Assembly (NCBI RefSeq): GCF_020193655.1
Contig: NZ_JADYVE010000002.1
Coordinates: 1-64,000 of the forward strand
Source: Ensifer sp. IC3342
GTDB lineage: Bacteria; Pseudomonadota; Alphaproteobacteria; Rhizobiales; Rhizobiaceae
Length of the DNA: 64,000 nucleotides
Reading direction: 5' to 3'
The position numbers and the translations under genes are program-made. Below, one piece after another: positions 1 to 8,892 of this stretch. The notes below the pieces were generated by a model. The model was not told the origin of the DNA and made no database searches. It worked only from the letters and a program-made list of their open reading frames with translations. Numbering within the stretch: position 1 is the stretch's first letter; the number at the start of each line of letters is the position of its first letter.

Positions 1-26
1 GAGAGTAGGTCGCTGCCAGGTCTGCA
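1..26 (+). rRNA. rrf: 3' end of a 5S rRNA gene (partial)
   Basis: The first bases match the conserved 3' end of alphaproteobacterial 5S rRNA (GAGAGTAGGTCGCTGCCAGG). The gene is cut by the window edge. The initiator tRNA about 85 bases downstream fits the common rhizobial rRNA operon order 16S-tRNA-Ile-tRNA-Ala-23S-5S-tRNA-fMet. The exact 3' end is approximate. Confidence 0.75.
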
Positions 27-109
27 AAACGCAAGATAAACAAACAAACATCTTCTCTCACAAACGCCGACTAACGGCGAAAACAACACAAAACAAAAAC
101 GAAAGTTAA

Positions 110-775
<666 letters not shown>

Positions 776-838
776 GAATACTTCCTGTTAAGCTACATCA
801 CGGCACCTCCCGAAATCATTGATCCTGTTGACGGGTCA

Positions 839-859
839 AAGTATTCCTTTTGTCGACAA
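839..859 (+). promoter_or_regulatory. Candidate HypR operator upstream of hypR
   Basis: AAGTAT at 839-844 and TTGTCG at 850-855 are spaced 11 bp apart, and the second half lies in the perfect palindrome TTGTCGACAA (850-859), 13 bases before the hypR start codon. The same palindrome recurs after hypR at 1591-1600. The position is compatible with autorepression of the GntR gene. Binding by HypR is inferred. Confidence 0.6.
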
Positions 860-872
860 GAGGATTTGCCAA

Positions 873-1577
873 ATGACCGACACCGACAACAATTACCCCC
901 CAGAACGCAAGCGTGGCTCCGGCGTGAAGATGGTCTACGACATCCTCCGCGACGAGATCCTGGATCTGGTCCTGCCGCCCGGCAGCCCTATCGATGAGGT
1001 GCAGCTCGCCGAGCGCTTCAAGCTCTCGCGCACGCCGATCCGGGAGGCACTGGTGCGGCTGGCAGGAGAGGGCTTGATCGACACTTTGCCGAATCGATCG
1101 ACGATGGTGTCGAACATCGATTTCTTGAACCTGCACACTTTCTTCGAGGCGCTGGTGCTGATGTACCGGGTGACGACCCGGCTTGCGGCGCAGAACCACC
1201 GCCCGGAAGACCTGCCGGTCATCCGCGGCTTCCACGAAGACTATGCGGCGGCCGTCCAGTCGCGCGATGCGCTGGCCATGATCGCCACCAATGCCGCTTT
1301 TCACGCGGCGATCGCGGAAGCCGGCCGCAACCCCTATTTCACTAGCCTGTTCCGCCGGTTGCTCGATGAAGGACGGCGGATTCTTCGCCTCTACTACCAG
1401 TCCTACGAGGAACAGTTCCCGCAGCGCTTCGTTGACGAGCACGCGGAAATCATCGCGGCGATTGAAGCGCGCGACGTCGAGGCGGCCGACCGTCTCGGCA
1501 AGGCGCATGCCGAGCAGATCGTCGAGCAGGTACAGAAACTGTTCACCCGAAACAACAAGCTCGACATTGATCTGTAG
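873..1577 (+). CDS. hypR: GntR/FCD-family repressor of the hydroxyproline locus (HypR-like)
   Basis: A 234-residue regulator with an N-terminal winged helix of GntR type (EVQLAERFKLSRTPIREAL, the recognition helix region, about residues 40-60) and a C-terminal all-helical FCD ligand-binding domain. An in-frame extension to 819 exists, but the ATG at 873 is preferred because GAGG lies just upstream and the extension is not conserved-looking. In S. meliloti HypR represses the hyp transcripts; the gene order here (regulator next to the DapA-family deaminase) matches. Palindromic TTGTCGACAA sites lie on both sides of the gene, suggesting autoregulation. The effector is probably a hydroxyproline pathway metabolite (inference). 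Confidence 0.88.
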   Translation: MTDTDNNYPPERKRGSGVKMVYDILRDEILDLVLPPGSPIDEVQLAERFKLSRTPIREALVRLAGEGLIDTLPNRSTMVSNIDFLNLHTFFEALVLMYRVTTRLAAQNHRPEDLPVIRGFHEDYAAAVQSRDALAMIATNAAFHAAIAEAGRNPYFTSLFRRLLDEGRRILRLYYQSYEEQFPQRFVDEHAEIIAAIEARDVEAADRLGKAHAEQIVEQVQKLFTRNNKLDIDL

Positions 1578-1579
1578 CG

Positions 1580-1611
1580 CTGTATTTTTCTTGTCGACAA
1601 ATAAAATACAA
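1580..1611 (+). promoter_or_regulatory. Candidate HypR operator in front of hypD
   Basis: A long, nearly perfect palindrome spans 1580-1611: TGTATTTT on the left mirrors AAAATACA on the right around the central TTGTCGACAA (1591-1600). It lies between the end of hypR and hypD. Its left half, TGTATTTTTCTTGT, recurs exactly in front of the ABC importer at 5765-5778. It is the best formed of four related sites in the locus. Confidence 0.7.
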
Positions 1612-1697
1612 GTCGCTATTGTCTGTCTTAACGGCACGGAGGCCACCAGCGATGGCGCGCACGCCCGTGCCCCGCGACAAGCCAAGAGGAGTTTCTA

Positions 1698-2660
1698 ATG
1701 AAGGCGAAGATTTTCTCCGGCGTCATCCCCGCACTGATGACCCCTTGCAAGGACGACCGCACCCCCGATTTCGATGCCCTCGTGCGCAAGGGCAAAGAAC
1801 TGATCGCGGAAGGCATGTCCGCCGTCGTCTATTGCGGCTCGATGGGTGACTGGCCGCTCCTGACCGACGCACAGCGCATGGAAGGCGTCGAGCGCCTGGT
1901 CAAGGCCGGCATCCCGGTCATTGTCGGCACCGGCGCCGTCAACACCGCTTCCGCCGTCGCCCATGCGGCCCACGCCCAGAAGGTCGGCGCGAAGGGCCTG
2001 ATGGTCATTCCGCGCGTGCTTTCGCGTGGCTCGGTCGTGGCGGCCCAGAAGAACCATTTCAAGGCCATTCTCTCGGCCGCGCCGGATCTGCCGGCGGTTA
2101 TCTACAACAGCCCCTATTATGGCTTCGCAACCCGCGCCGAGCTGTTCTTCGCGCTGCGCGCCGAGCACCCGAACCTCGTCGGTTTCAAGGAGTTCGGGGG
2201 CGCCGCCGACATGCGCTATGCGGCCGAGAACATTACCAGCCGTGATGACGACGTCTCGCTGATGATCGGCGTCGACACAGCCGTGTTCCACGGCTTCGTC
2301 AACTGCGGCGCAACTGGCGCCATCACCGGCATCGGCTGCGTGCTGCCGAAGGAAGTCATCCATATGTGCAACCTGGCGCAGGCAGCCGCTGAAGGCGACG
2401 TCGATGCACGCCAGCGCGCGCTGGAACTGGAGCAGGCGCTCGCCGTGCTTTCCTCCTTCGACGAAGGCCCGGATCTGGTTCTCTACTTCAAGTATATGAT
2501 GGTGCTGAAGGGCGACAAGGAATACACGCTGCACTTCAATGAGACCGACGTGCTGTCGGAAAGCCAGCGAGGCTATGTCGAAGCGCAGTTCAAGCTCTTC
2601 AACACCTGGTATGCCGAGTGGAGCAAGCTCCCGGGCGCCGTACAGAAGTACAAAGCCTGA
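1698..2660 (+). CDS. hypD: 1-pyrroline-4-hydroxy-2-carboxylate deaminase, DapA family
   Basis: A 320-residue (beta/alpha)8 aldolase of the dihydrodipicolinate synthase/N-acetylneuraminate lyase family. The Schiff-base lysine is K164 in LVGFKEFGG and the partner tyrosine is Y136 in VIYNSPYYG. In hydroxyproline catabolism this family member deaminates and dehydrates pyrroline-4-hydroxy-2-carboxylate to alpha-ketoglutarate semialdehyde; the assignment over true DapA rests on the neighbours (HypR, HypO and the semialdehyde dehydrogenase). The ATG is preceded by GAGGAG. The 3' end is followed by a RIME-like repeat and a terminator. The protein is cytosolic. Confidence 0.87.
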   Translation: MKAKIFSGVIPALMTPCKDDRTPDFDALVRKGKELIAEGMSAVVYCGSMGDWPLLTDAQRMEGVERLVKAGIPVIVGTGAVNTASAVAHAAHAQKVGAKGLMVIPRVLSRGSVVAAQKNHFKAILSAAPDLPAVIYNSPYYGFATRAELFFALRAEHPNLVGFKEFGGAADMRYAAENITSRDDDVSLMIGVDTAVFHGFVNCGATGAITGIGCVLPKEVIHMCNLAQAAAEGDVDARQRALELEQALAVLSSFDEGPDLVLYFKYMMVLKGDKEYTLHFNETDVLSESQRGYVEAQFKLFNTWYAEWSKLPGAVQKYKA

Positions 2661-2678
2661 TCGCTGCATCGGTCCACT

Positions 2679-2779
2679 GCATGTTTCCTTAAATCGTGAC
2701 CGATTTGAGGACAAAACGTGCAGAAATTCAAAGCGTTACAGCGTTCTTTGCGCGTCCTATCAGACGCGCGGCGCTGTAA
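2679..2779 (+). repeat. RIME-like palindromic intergenic repeat, copy 1
   Basis: About 100 bases beginning GCATGTTTCCTTAAATCG and ending in the GACGCGCGGCGCTGTA palindrome. It has two nested inverted repeats: TTAAATCG/CGATTTGA and GCGCGTC/GACGCGC with CAGCG/CGCTG. The same architecture is found at 2868, 6701, 31358 and 41335. It sits between convergent genes hypD and hypS. Confidence 0.8.
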
Positions 2780-2783
2780 TCAG

Positions 2784-2810
2784 AAGGCCCCCCGATCGGA
2801 GGGCCTTTTT
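2784..2810 (+). terminator. Rho-independent terminator after hypD
   Basis: AAGGCCC pairs with AGGGCC over a CCCGATCGG loop and is followed by TTTTT. It lies between the two RIME-like repeats, downstream of hypD and convergent with hypS, and could serve both directions. Confidence 0.75.
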
Positions 2811-2867
2811 CGTTTGGCGGTTTCGATTTGAAGCATCTCAGAATGCACCGAGACCAAAGCTTCTATT

Positions 2868-2970
2868 GCATGATTTCTTAAATCGGAATCGATCAAGAAC
2901 AAAATCATGCAGCAATCCAATGGGCTGCGGGGCAACCTTTGCGCGCCCGATTGGACGCGCGGCGGTATAG
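2868..2970 (+). repeat. RIME-like palindromic intergenic repeat, copy 2 (diverged)
   Basis: A second copy about 190 bases from the first, starting GCATGATTTCTTAAATCGGAATCGAT and ending GGACGCGCGGCGGTAT. It differs at many positions from the copy at 2679, so the pair is not a recent duplication. The 327-base gap between hypD and hypS holds only these two repeats and the terminator. Confidence 0.7.
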
Positions 2971-2987
2971 ACGTGTAGCCGCCTGTC

Positions 2988-4022
2988 CTACACGATGGCG
3001 TCCAAGCCAAAGGCGAGGAGCCGGTCGAGCTGGTCGATCTCGGCCTGTGTCAAGACGACGCCTTCTGCCTCGGACTTGGCGCGCGCCGCGAAGCGCCGCT
3101 GCGAGGGGAGACGGGCCCCCTGGCCGACGATCGCCTCGAACAGAACCTCCGCGCGGGCAAAGGGATTGCCCGGCCGTCCGGCCGCGAAGGCTTCCGGCGA
3201 GAAGGCGACGATGAGCTCGCCGTGGAACGGCGCCAAGGTGGTCGTGCCGAGGTAATCAAGCACTTCGGGGCTCGTCAGGTCGCCGATCATGATGCCCGCC
3301 AGAAGCTCGATCATCGTTCCAATCGCCGAGCCCTTGTGGCCACCGAACGGCAACATGGCGCCGGCCAGCGCCGCTTCAGGATCGGTCGTCGGGTTGCCTT
3401 TGGCATCGAGCGCCCAACCCTCCGGCAGGGGCTTGCTCGCCCGCCGGTGGAGCTCGATCTCGCCGCGCGCAGCAACCGATGTGGCGAAGTCGAAGACGTA
3501 GGGTGGCTTGCCCTCGCGCGGCCAGCCGAAGGCGAAGGGATTGGTGCCGAGCAGCGGCTTGTTGCCGCCGGTGGGCGCCACCGTCGCGTAGCTCGGGCAC
3601 ATGACGAGGCCGGCGAGCCGCTCTCCCGTCAGTCCTTCGACTTCAGGCCAAAGCGCCGAGAAATGCGTGCAATCGTTGATGACGAGTGCGGCGAGGCCGA
3701 GCGCCCGGGCACGTTCGACCAGCACCGGCAGGCCGAGCTCGAAGGCCGGATTGGCAAAGCCGCCCTTGGCGTTCACCTTGACGATGGCCGAGCCCTCCTG
3801 CGGTTCGAGTTCCGGCACGGCGTCCGGTTTCACCTTGCCCGCCTTCACCGTCCGCAGGGCCCCTTCGATGCGATAGATACCATGCGATTTGCAGGCGTCG
3901 CGCTCGCCGGCGACGATCACGCGAGCGAGCGCCCCGGCCTGAACGCTATTGAGCCCCGCCTTGCGGAAGATCGCCTCGACGCGCTCATGCAGCGCACTGA
4001 TAGGAAGGGTTGTTTCGCTCAT
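2988..4022 (-). CDS. hypS: Ldh2/malate dehydrogenase family reductase, probable Delta1-pyrroline-2-carboxylate reductase
   Basis: A 344-residue member of the malate/L-sulfolactate/ureidoglycolate dehydrogenase (Ldh2) family. Typical features are the N-terminal catalytic region with DACKSHGIYR (histidine in the SHG motif), NDCTHFSALW, and LLGTNPFAFGWP before the nucleotide-binding loop, and GGHKGSAIG near the C-terminus. Family members reduce pyrroline-2-carboxylate or piperideine-2-carboxylate to L-proline or L-pipecolate with NADPH. Here it would take the product of the aconitase-X dehydratase to proline. The ATG at 4022 is preceded by AAGAGG. Transcribed divergently from hypH; S. meliloti has hypT after hypS, but no hypT is present here. 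Confidence 0.78.
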   Translation of the reverse strand: MSETTLPISALHERVEAIFRKAGLNSVQAGALARVIVAGERDACKSHGIYRIEGALRTVKAGKVKPDAVPELEPQEGSAIVKVNAKGGFANPAFELGLPVLVERARALGLAALVINDCTHFSALWPEVEGLTGERLAGLVMCPSYATVAPTGGNKPLLGTNPFAFGWPREGKPPYVFDFATSVAARGEIELHRRASKPLPEGWALDAKGNPTTDPEAALAGAMLPFGGHKGSAIGTMIELLAGIMIGDLTSPEVLDYLGTTTLAPFHGELIVAFSPEAFAAGRPGNPFARAEVLFEAIVGQGARLPSQRRFAARAKSEAEGVVLTQAEIDQLDRLLAFGLDAIV

Positions 4023-4068
4023 TGTGTTGCCTCTTACTGCTACCGCCGACGGGTGGTTGATATCGTGC

Positions 4069-4086
4069 ATACAAACAGTATACAAA
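4069..4086 (-). promoter_or_regulatory. Candidate HypR operator between hypS and hypH
   Basis: On the minus strand TTGTAT occurs twice with an 11-bp spacing (plus-strand ATACAA at 4069-4074 and 4080-4085). The spacing and half-sites are those of the site in front of the ABC importer. It lies in the 137-base divergent region and could control both hypS and hypH. Confidence 0.55.
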
Positions 4087-4159
4087 GTTTCGACAGGTGC
4101 AATTCATTCGGGGGTTGATCGTTGCCGAAGCGCCCGATTTTTTGAGAAAGGAACGTCAG

Positions 4160-5677
4160 ATGGTCTTTACCCCAAAAGGAAAACACCTCGTTGCCGGCGA
4201 TTGGCTCGATGGGGAGGGCACCTTCGGCTCCGCCCCGGCCCACGGCCCGGTGCATCACTTTGCCATCGGCACCGTCGAACTGGTGAATCGGGCCTGCGAG
4301 GCGGCCGAGGAAGCCTTCTGGAGCTTTGGCTATTCCTCGCGGGCGGAGCGCGCGACCTTTCTGCGCGCCATTGCCGACGAGATCGAAGCCCGTGCCGATG
4401 CCATCACCGAGATCGGCAGCCAGGAAACCGGCCTGCCCGAGGCCCGTCTGCAGGGTGAACGCGGCCGCACCACCGGGCAACTCCGGTTGTTCGCCGACCA
4501 CATCGAAAAGGGCGAGCACCTGGACCGCCGCTTCGACGCGGCGATGCCGGACCGCCAGCCCGTGCCGCGTCCGGAGATCCGGCTCATCCAGCGGCCGATT
4601 GGTCCGGTCGCCGTCTTCGGCGCATCGAACTTCCCGCTTGCCTTCTCGACAGCCGGCGGCGACACCGCCGCGGCGCTTGCTGCAGGCTGCCCCGTGGTCG
4701 TGAAGGGCCATTCGGCGCATCCGGGCACCGGTGAAATCGTCGCGGAAGCCATCGAAGCGGCCATTCGCAAGACCGGCGTCCACCCCGGCGTGTTCTCGCT
4801 GATCCAGGGCGGTAGCCGCGAGGTCGGCCATGCCTTGGTGCAGCACCCACTGATCAAGGCCGTCGGCTTCACCGGTTCGCTGGCTGGCGGCCGGGCGCTC
4901 TTCGACCTCTGCGCCGCACGGCCCGAGCCGATCCCCTTCTTCGGCGAACTCGGGTCGGTGAACCCGATGTTCCTGCTGCCGGAAGCGCTGAAGGCGCGGG
5001 CGGAGACGCTCGGCCAAGGCTGGGCCGGTTCGCTGACCATGGGTGCCGGCCAGTTCTGCACCAATCCCGGCATCGCCGTGGTCGTCGATGGCGCTGCCGC
5101 GGATCGCTTCACGGGAGCAATCGTAGATGCGCTCGCCAAGGTCGCGCCGCAGACGATGCTGACCGACGGCATCGCGAAGGCCTACCAGGACGGGCAGGCA
5201 CGCGTTGCCAGCCGCAACGCCGTCAAGCCGCTGCTCGTCACTCAGTCCTCCGGTCGCGCTGCGTCGCCCAATCTCTTCGAGACGACCGGCGCGCAGTTCC
5301 TCTCGGATCATGCGCTCGGCGAGGAAGTCTTCGGACCGCTCGGTCTCGTCGTCCGGGTGGGTTCGTTCGACGAGATGGAGCAACTCGCGCGCGGGTTCGA
5401 AGGGCAACTCACCGCGACCATCCACATGGACTCCGCCGATCTGATCGCGGCCCGGCGCCTGCGCCCGGTGCTTGAGCGCAAGGCGGGGCGGGTGCTGGTT
5501 AACGGCTTCCCGACCGGGGTCGAAGTGGTCGACTCGATGGTGCACGGCGGACCCTATCCCGCCTCGACCAATTTCGGGGCAACCAGCGTCGGCACCCTTT
5601 CGATTCGACGTTTCCTGCGTCCGGTGGCCTATCAGAATATGCCGGAGGGGCTCTTGCCGGAGGATTTCCTCGGCTGA
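4160..5677 (+). CDS. hypH: Alpha-ketoglutarate semialdehyde (2,5-dioxopentanoate) dehydrogenase
   Basis: A 505-residue aldehyde dehydrogenase. Visible catalytic residues are N157 (GASNFPLAF), E263 (GELGSVNP) and the nucleophile C300 (GAGQFCTNPG). The GELGSVNPMF and QFCTNPG variants are typical of the ketoglutarate semialdehyde dehydrogenase branch. It would oxidise the HypD product to alpha-ketoglutarate with NAD(P)+, feeding the TCA cycle. The ATG at 4160 is chosen because GAAAGGA precedes it and the upstream in-frame extension runs into the divergent promoter. A terminator follows at 5702. Confidence 0.9.
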   Translation: MVFTPKGKHLVAGDWLDGEGTFGSAPAHGPVHHFAIGTVELVNRACEAAEEAFWSFGYSSRAERATFLRAIADEIEARADAITEIGSQETGLPEARLQGERGRTTGQLRLFADHIEKGEHLDRRFDAAMPDRQPVPRPEIRLIQRPIGPVAVFGASNFPLAFSTAGGDTAAALAAGCPVVVKGHSAHPGTGEIVAEAIEAAIRKTGVHPGVFSLIQGGSREVGHALVQHPLIKAVGFTGSLAGGRALFDLCAARPEPIPFFGELGSVNPMFLLPEALKARAETLGQGWAGSLTMGAGQFCTNPGIAVVVDGAAADRFTGAIVDALAKVAPQTMLTDGIAKAYQDGQARVASRNAVKPLLVTQSSGRAASPNLFETTGAQFLSDHALGEEVFGPLGLVVRVGSFDEMEQLARGFEGQLTATIHMDSADLIAARRLRPVLERKAGRVLVNGFPTGVEVVDSMVHGGPYPASTNFGATSVGTLSIRRFLRPVAYQNMPEGLLPEDFLG

Positions 5678-5701
5678 TCCAAACGGCGTGCAAGCAATAA
5701 A

Positions 5702-5732
5702 AGGAGCTTTTCCACAAGGGAAAGCTCCCTTT
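5702..5732 (+). terminator. Rho-independent terminator after hypH
   Basis: GGAGCTTTTCC pairs with GGGAAAGCTCC across an ACAA loop and is followed by CTTTAATT. It separates the hypH transcript from the importer operon, in agreement with hypH being a single-gene transcript. Confidence 0.85.
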
Positions 5733-5762
5733 AATTGCGCCTAAATACCGAGCTATATACTT

Positions 5763-5781
5763 TTTGTATTTTTCTTGTATT
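5763..5781 (+). promoter_or_regulatory. Candidate HypR operator in front of the ABC importer operon
   Basis: TTGTAT at 5764-5769 and again at 5775-5780, spacing 11 bp, within a very AT-rich stretch about 80 bases before hypM. The 14-mer TGTATTTTTCTTGT at 5765-5778 is identical to the left half of the hypD operator at 1581-1594. Confidence 0.65.
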
Positions 5782-5860
5782 TTTGCAATTGATTTGTGCT
5801 CTCCAATGCGGAATAGTGCGCCGCCGTAAGACGGCACACCATTCCAGGGAGAGAGACATA

Positions 5861-6667
5861 ATGAAGACCTCGGTGCTCGCGTTCGGCCTTGTTGCGGCCA
5901 CAGCTCTGACCAGTCCGGCACATGCCGATAAACTTGATGACATCATTGGCTCAGGCGCGCTTCGCTGTGCCGTTGTGCTCGACTTCCCGCCGATGGGTTC
6001 TCGCGACGAGAACAACAATCCGATCGGCTTCGACGTCGACTATTGCAACGACCTCGCCAAGGCACTCGGCGTAACGGCAGAGATCGTGGAAACCCCGTTC
6101 CCGGAGCGCATCCCCGCTCTCATGTCCGGCCGTGTTGACGTCGGCGTTGCCTCGACCTCGGACACGCTGGAGCGCGCCAAGACCGTTGGCATGACGATGC
6201 CGTACTTTGCCTTCGAGATGGCGGTCACCGTCAACGACAAATCGGGCATCAAGTCCTTCGAAGACATGAAGGGCAAGGTCGTCGGTGCGACGGCGGGCAC
6301 GTTCGAAGCGATCGCGCTGGAAAACCAAGTCAAGGCCTGGGGCGCCGGTGAGTTCCGTCCGTACCAGACCCAGGCTGACGTCTTCCTTGCGCTGAGCCAG
6401 GGACAGATCGACGCCACCGTGTCGACCTCGACTGTCGCCCAGGCCAATGTGAAAACCGGCAAGTTCCCCGGTATCTCCGTGGTTGGCACTGCGCCGTTCG
6501 ACACTGACTATGTGGCGCTCTTCACCAACCGCGAAGAATACGGCTTCATCAACTACCTCAACCTGTTCATCAATCAGCAGGTTCGCACCGGCCGCTACAA
6601 GGAACTCTACGAAAAGTGGGTTGGCGGCGAGGTGCCGGAGCTGACGGTAAACGGCGTTTATCGCTGA
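5861..6667 (+). CDS. hypM: Periplasmic amino-acid-type binding protein of the hydroxyproline ABC importer
   Basis: A 268-residue family 3 solute-binding protein. Residues 1-22 form a signal peptide ending in AHA. The mature domain carries RCAVVLDFPPMG, GFDVDYCNDLAKAL and GRVDVGVASTSDTLERA, all typical of polar amino acid binding proteins. The ATG at 5861 follows GGGAGAGA. It is the first gene of a long operon continuing to 13035. A RIME-like repeat separates it from the permeases, which may keep binding-protein mRNA more abundant. Specificity for hydroxyproline is inferred from the operon. Confidence 0.85.
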   Translation: MKTSVLAFGLVAATALTSPAHADKLDDIIGSGALRCAVVLDFPPMGSRDENNNPIGFDVDYCNDLAKALGVTAEIVETPFPERIPALMSGRVDVGVASTSDTLERAKTVGMTMPYFAFEMAVTVNDKSGIKSFEDMKGKVVGATAGTFEAIALENQVKAWGAGEFRPYQTQADVFLALSQGQIDATVSTSTVAQANVKTGKFPGISVVGTAPFDTDYVALFTNREEYGFINYLNLFINQQVRTGRYKELYEKWVGGEVPELTVNGVYR

Positions 6668-6700
6668 TCCAGCCGCTTCTCTGTCGGCGCGAGGCCTACG

Positions 6701-6801
6701 GCATGTTTCCTTAAATCGTAGCCGATCTAAGGATAAAAACATGCAGCAATTCAAAGTGCTACAGCGTCCTTGCGCGTCTCGTGAGACGCGCGGCGCTGTG
6801 G
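6701..6801 (+). repeat. RIME-like palindromic repeat, copy 3, inside the importer operon
   Basis: A well-conserved copy (GCATGTTTCCTTAAATCG, ACATGCAGCAATTCAAAG, GAGACGCGCGGCGCTGTG) in the 174 bases between the binding-protein gene and the first permease. RNA from it would fold into two strong hairpins. Confidence 0.82.
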
Positions 6802-6841
6802 CCTCGCGCCGCTATTCGTTTCCGAAGAGGTGAGACGAAAA

Positions 6842-7507
6842 ATGTTCAGCTATACCTTCCATTGGAACCAGGCGCTGAAGGCCCTGCCGCAGATGCTCGA
6901 CGGAGCGCTGATCACCTTGCAGGTGGCGCTGTTGTCGATGGTCATCGGCCTCGCACTCGCGCTTGCGCTGACAGCCTGCCGCCTGTCCGGGAACCGCGTC
7001 CTCGGTGGCATCGCCACTACCTGGGTCGAGATCGCTCGCAACACCCCGGCACTGTTCCAGATTTACATGGCCCATTTCGGCCTCGGCAATTTCGGCATCC
7101 ATCTGAGCCCCTATACGGCACTGCTCGTCGGGATCGCCTTCAACAACGCCGGCTACCTTGCCGAGAATTTCCGCGGTGCGCTGAAAGCCATTCCGGACAC
7201 CCAGACGCGCGCCGGTCGCTCACTCGGGATGACCCCGGTGCAGGCCTTCCGCTACATCGTCTTGCCGCAGATGCTGCGCGTTGCATTCTTGCCCGCCACC
7301 AACCAGATGGTCTGGGCGATCCTGATGACGTCGCTCGGCGTCACCGTCGGCATGAATTCCGATCTCGCCGGCGTCACCCAGGAGCTCAATGCGCGGTCGT
7401 TCCGCACCTTCGAATTCTTCGCTCTTGCCGCCGTGATCTACTATGTCATCGCCAAGGCCGTGACGCTGGCGGCGCGTGTGCTCGCCTCGCGCATGTTCCG
7501 CTACTGA
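6842..7507 (+). CDS. hypN: Amino-acid ABC transporter permease
   Basis: A 221-residue inner-membrane permease of the HisMQ/GlnP type with about five membrane segments. An N-terminal FHWNQALKALPQMLDGALIT and the EAA-loop pattern (FRGALKAIPDTQTRAGRSLGM) that contacts the ATPase are seen. The ATG at 6842 follows GAGGTGAGAC. It forms a heterodimer with the next permease. Confidence 0.88.
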   Translation: MFSYTFHWNQALKALPQMLDGALITLQVALLSMVIGLALALALTACRLSGNRVLGGIATTWVEIARNTPALFQIYMAHFGLGNFGIHLSPYTALLVGIAFNNAGYLAENFRGALKAIPDTQTRAGRSLGMTPVQAFRYIVLPQMLRVAFLPATNQMVWAILMTSLGVTVGMNSDLAGVTQELNARSFRTFEFFALAAVIYYVIAKAVTLAARVLASRMFRY

Positions 7508-7519
7508 GAGAGGTGAGAG

Positions 7520-8170
7520 ATGTTCAATACCGCCCTCACCCTAAGTGACCTCGGCTTTCTCGCACAGGGTGCGTTGATGACGCTCGCGGTCACGGCCGTC
7601 TCGGTCGCGGCCGGCACCGTACTCGGTGTCATCTTCGGCGTCGTGCGCAACCAGCTCGGCGCCTACTGGTCGGCGCCGCTCACCTTCCTGCTCGACGTTT
7701 TCCGGTCGGTGCCGCTGCTGATCCAGCTCGTCCTCGGCAACGCCTTCCAGTCGATCGCCAAGCTCGGTTGGCCTCCGTTCACGACGTCCTGCGTGGTGCT
7801 GTCGCTCTACACGGCCGCCTACTGCACCGAGATCGTGCGCGGCGGCATCGCCTCGGTGCCGCCGACGACACGGCGGGCGGCCCGGTCGCTCGGAATGACC
7901 TGGTGGCAGGACATGCGCTACATCGTGGCGCCGCTCGCCACCCGCGTTTCGCTGCCGTCCTGGATCGGCCTGACGCTCGGTGTCATGAAGGACTCGGCGC
8001 TCGTGCTCTGGCTCGGCCTGATCGAACTGCTGCGCGCCTCGCAGGTGCTCGTCACCCGCCTGCAGGAACCGCTCCTCATCCTCATGATCTGCGGTGCGAT
8101 CTACTTCCTCATCAGCTTCCCAATCGCCCGGCTCGGCGGTTATCTTGAAAAACGGTGGTCCAATGATTGA
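7520..8170 (+). CDS. hypP: Amino-acid ABC transporter permease
   Basis: A 216-residue permease of the same HisMQ family as the preceding gene. It has a conserved FRSVPLLIQL segment and an EAA loop (RGGIASVPPTTRRAARSLGM). It starts 12 bases after the previous stop with GAGAGG as ribosome site and overlaps the start of the ATPase gene by 8 bases, indicating translational coupling. Confidence 0.88.
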   Translation: MFNTALTLSDLGFLAQGALMTLAVTAVSVAAGTVLGVIFGVVRNQLGAYWSAPLTFLLDVFRSVPLLIQLVLGNAFQSIAKLGWPPFTTSCVVLSLYTAAYCTEIVRGGIASVPPTTRRAARSLGMTWWQDMRYIVAPLATRVSLPSWIGLTLGVMKDSALVLWLGLIELLRASQVLVTRLQEPLLILMICGAIYFLISFPIARLGGYLEKRWSND

Positions 8171-8885
8171 GATCCAAAACGTCCGCAAATCCTTCGGCTC
8201 GCTGGAGGTTCTCAAAGGCATCGACCTCACCGTCGAGAAGGGTGAAGTCGTGACGGTCATCGGCGGTTCCGGCTCCGGCAAGTCGACGCTACTCACCTGC
8301 ATCAACGGCCTCGAGCCGATCGATGCGGGCCGCATCATGGTCGACGGCACCGAGGTCCATGCCAAGACGACCGACCTCAACAAGCTGCGCCGCAAGGTCG
8401 GCATCGTCTTCCAGCAGTGGAACGCCTTCCCGCACTTGACCGTGCTCGAAAACGTCATGCTGGCGCCGCGCAAGGTGCTTGGCCTTTCCAAGGACAAGGC
8501 CGAGGAGATTGCCGTCAAGCAACTCACCCATGTCGGCCTCGGCGAGAAGCTCTCGGTCTATCCGACCCGCATGTCCGGCGGCCAGCAGCAGCGCATGGCA
8601 ATCGCCCGCGCGCTCGCCATGTCGCCGGAATACATGCTGTTCGACGAAGTGACTTCGGCGCTCGATCCCCAACTCGTCGGCGAAGTGCTCGATACGCTGC
8701 GCATGCTCGCCTCGGAGGGCACGACGATGATCTGCGTCACGCACGAGATGAAGTTCGCGCGCGAGGTTTCCGACCGGGTGGCCTTTTTCCACAAGGGCGT
8801 GATGGCGGAGATTGCGCCGCCGGAAGCGCTTTTCGGTGCGCCGAAGGATCCCGAACTGCAGAAGTTCCTGGCAGCAACGCATTGA
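8163..8885 (+). CDS. hypQ: Amino-acid ABC transporter ATP-binding protein
   Basis: A 240-residue ABC ATPase of the GlnQ/HisP type: Walker A GGSGSGKST, Q-loop VFQQWNAFPH, signature MSGGQQQRMAIARALA, Walker B MLFDEVTSALDP and H-loop VTHEMKF. The ATG at 8163 overlaps the end of the permease gene by 8 bases. It energises uptake through the two preceding permeases. Confidence 0.92.
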   Translation: MIEIQNVRKSFGSLEVLKGIDLTVEKGEVVTVIGGSGSGKSTLLTCINGLEPIDAGRIMVDGTEVHAKTTDLNKLRRKVGIVFQQWNAFPHLTVLENVMLAPRKVLGLSKDKAEEIAVKQLTHVGLGEKLSVYPTRMSGGQQQRMAIARALAMSPEYMLFDEVTSALDPQLVGEVLDTLRMLASEGTTMICVTHEMKFAREVSDRVAFFHKGVMAEIAPPEALFGAPKDPELQKFLAATH

Positions 8886-8892
8886 GGCGATC

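Noticed and set aside
1698..2660. Annotation as dihydrodipicolinate synthase (lysine biosynthesis)
   Set aside because: The fold is the same, but the neighbours form a complete hydroxyproline catabolic set, so the deaminase role is far more likely.
4040..5545. A 501-codon open frame antisense to the semialdehyde dehydrogenase
   Set aside because: It mirrors a strongly conserved aldehyde dehydrogenase with catalytic residues, and its product has no recognisable domain. High GC codon bias creates such antisense frames.
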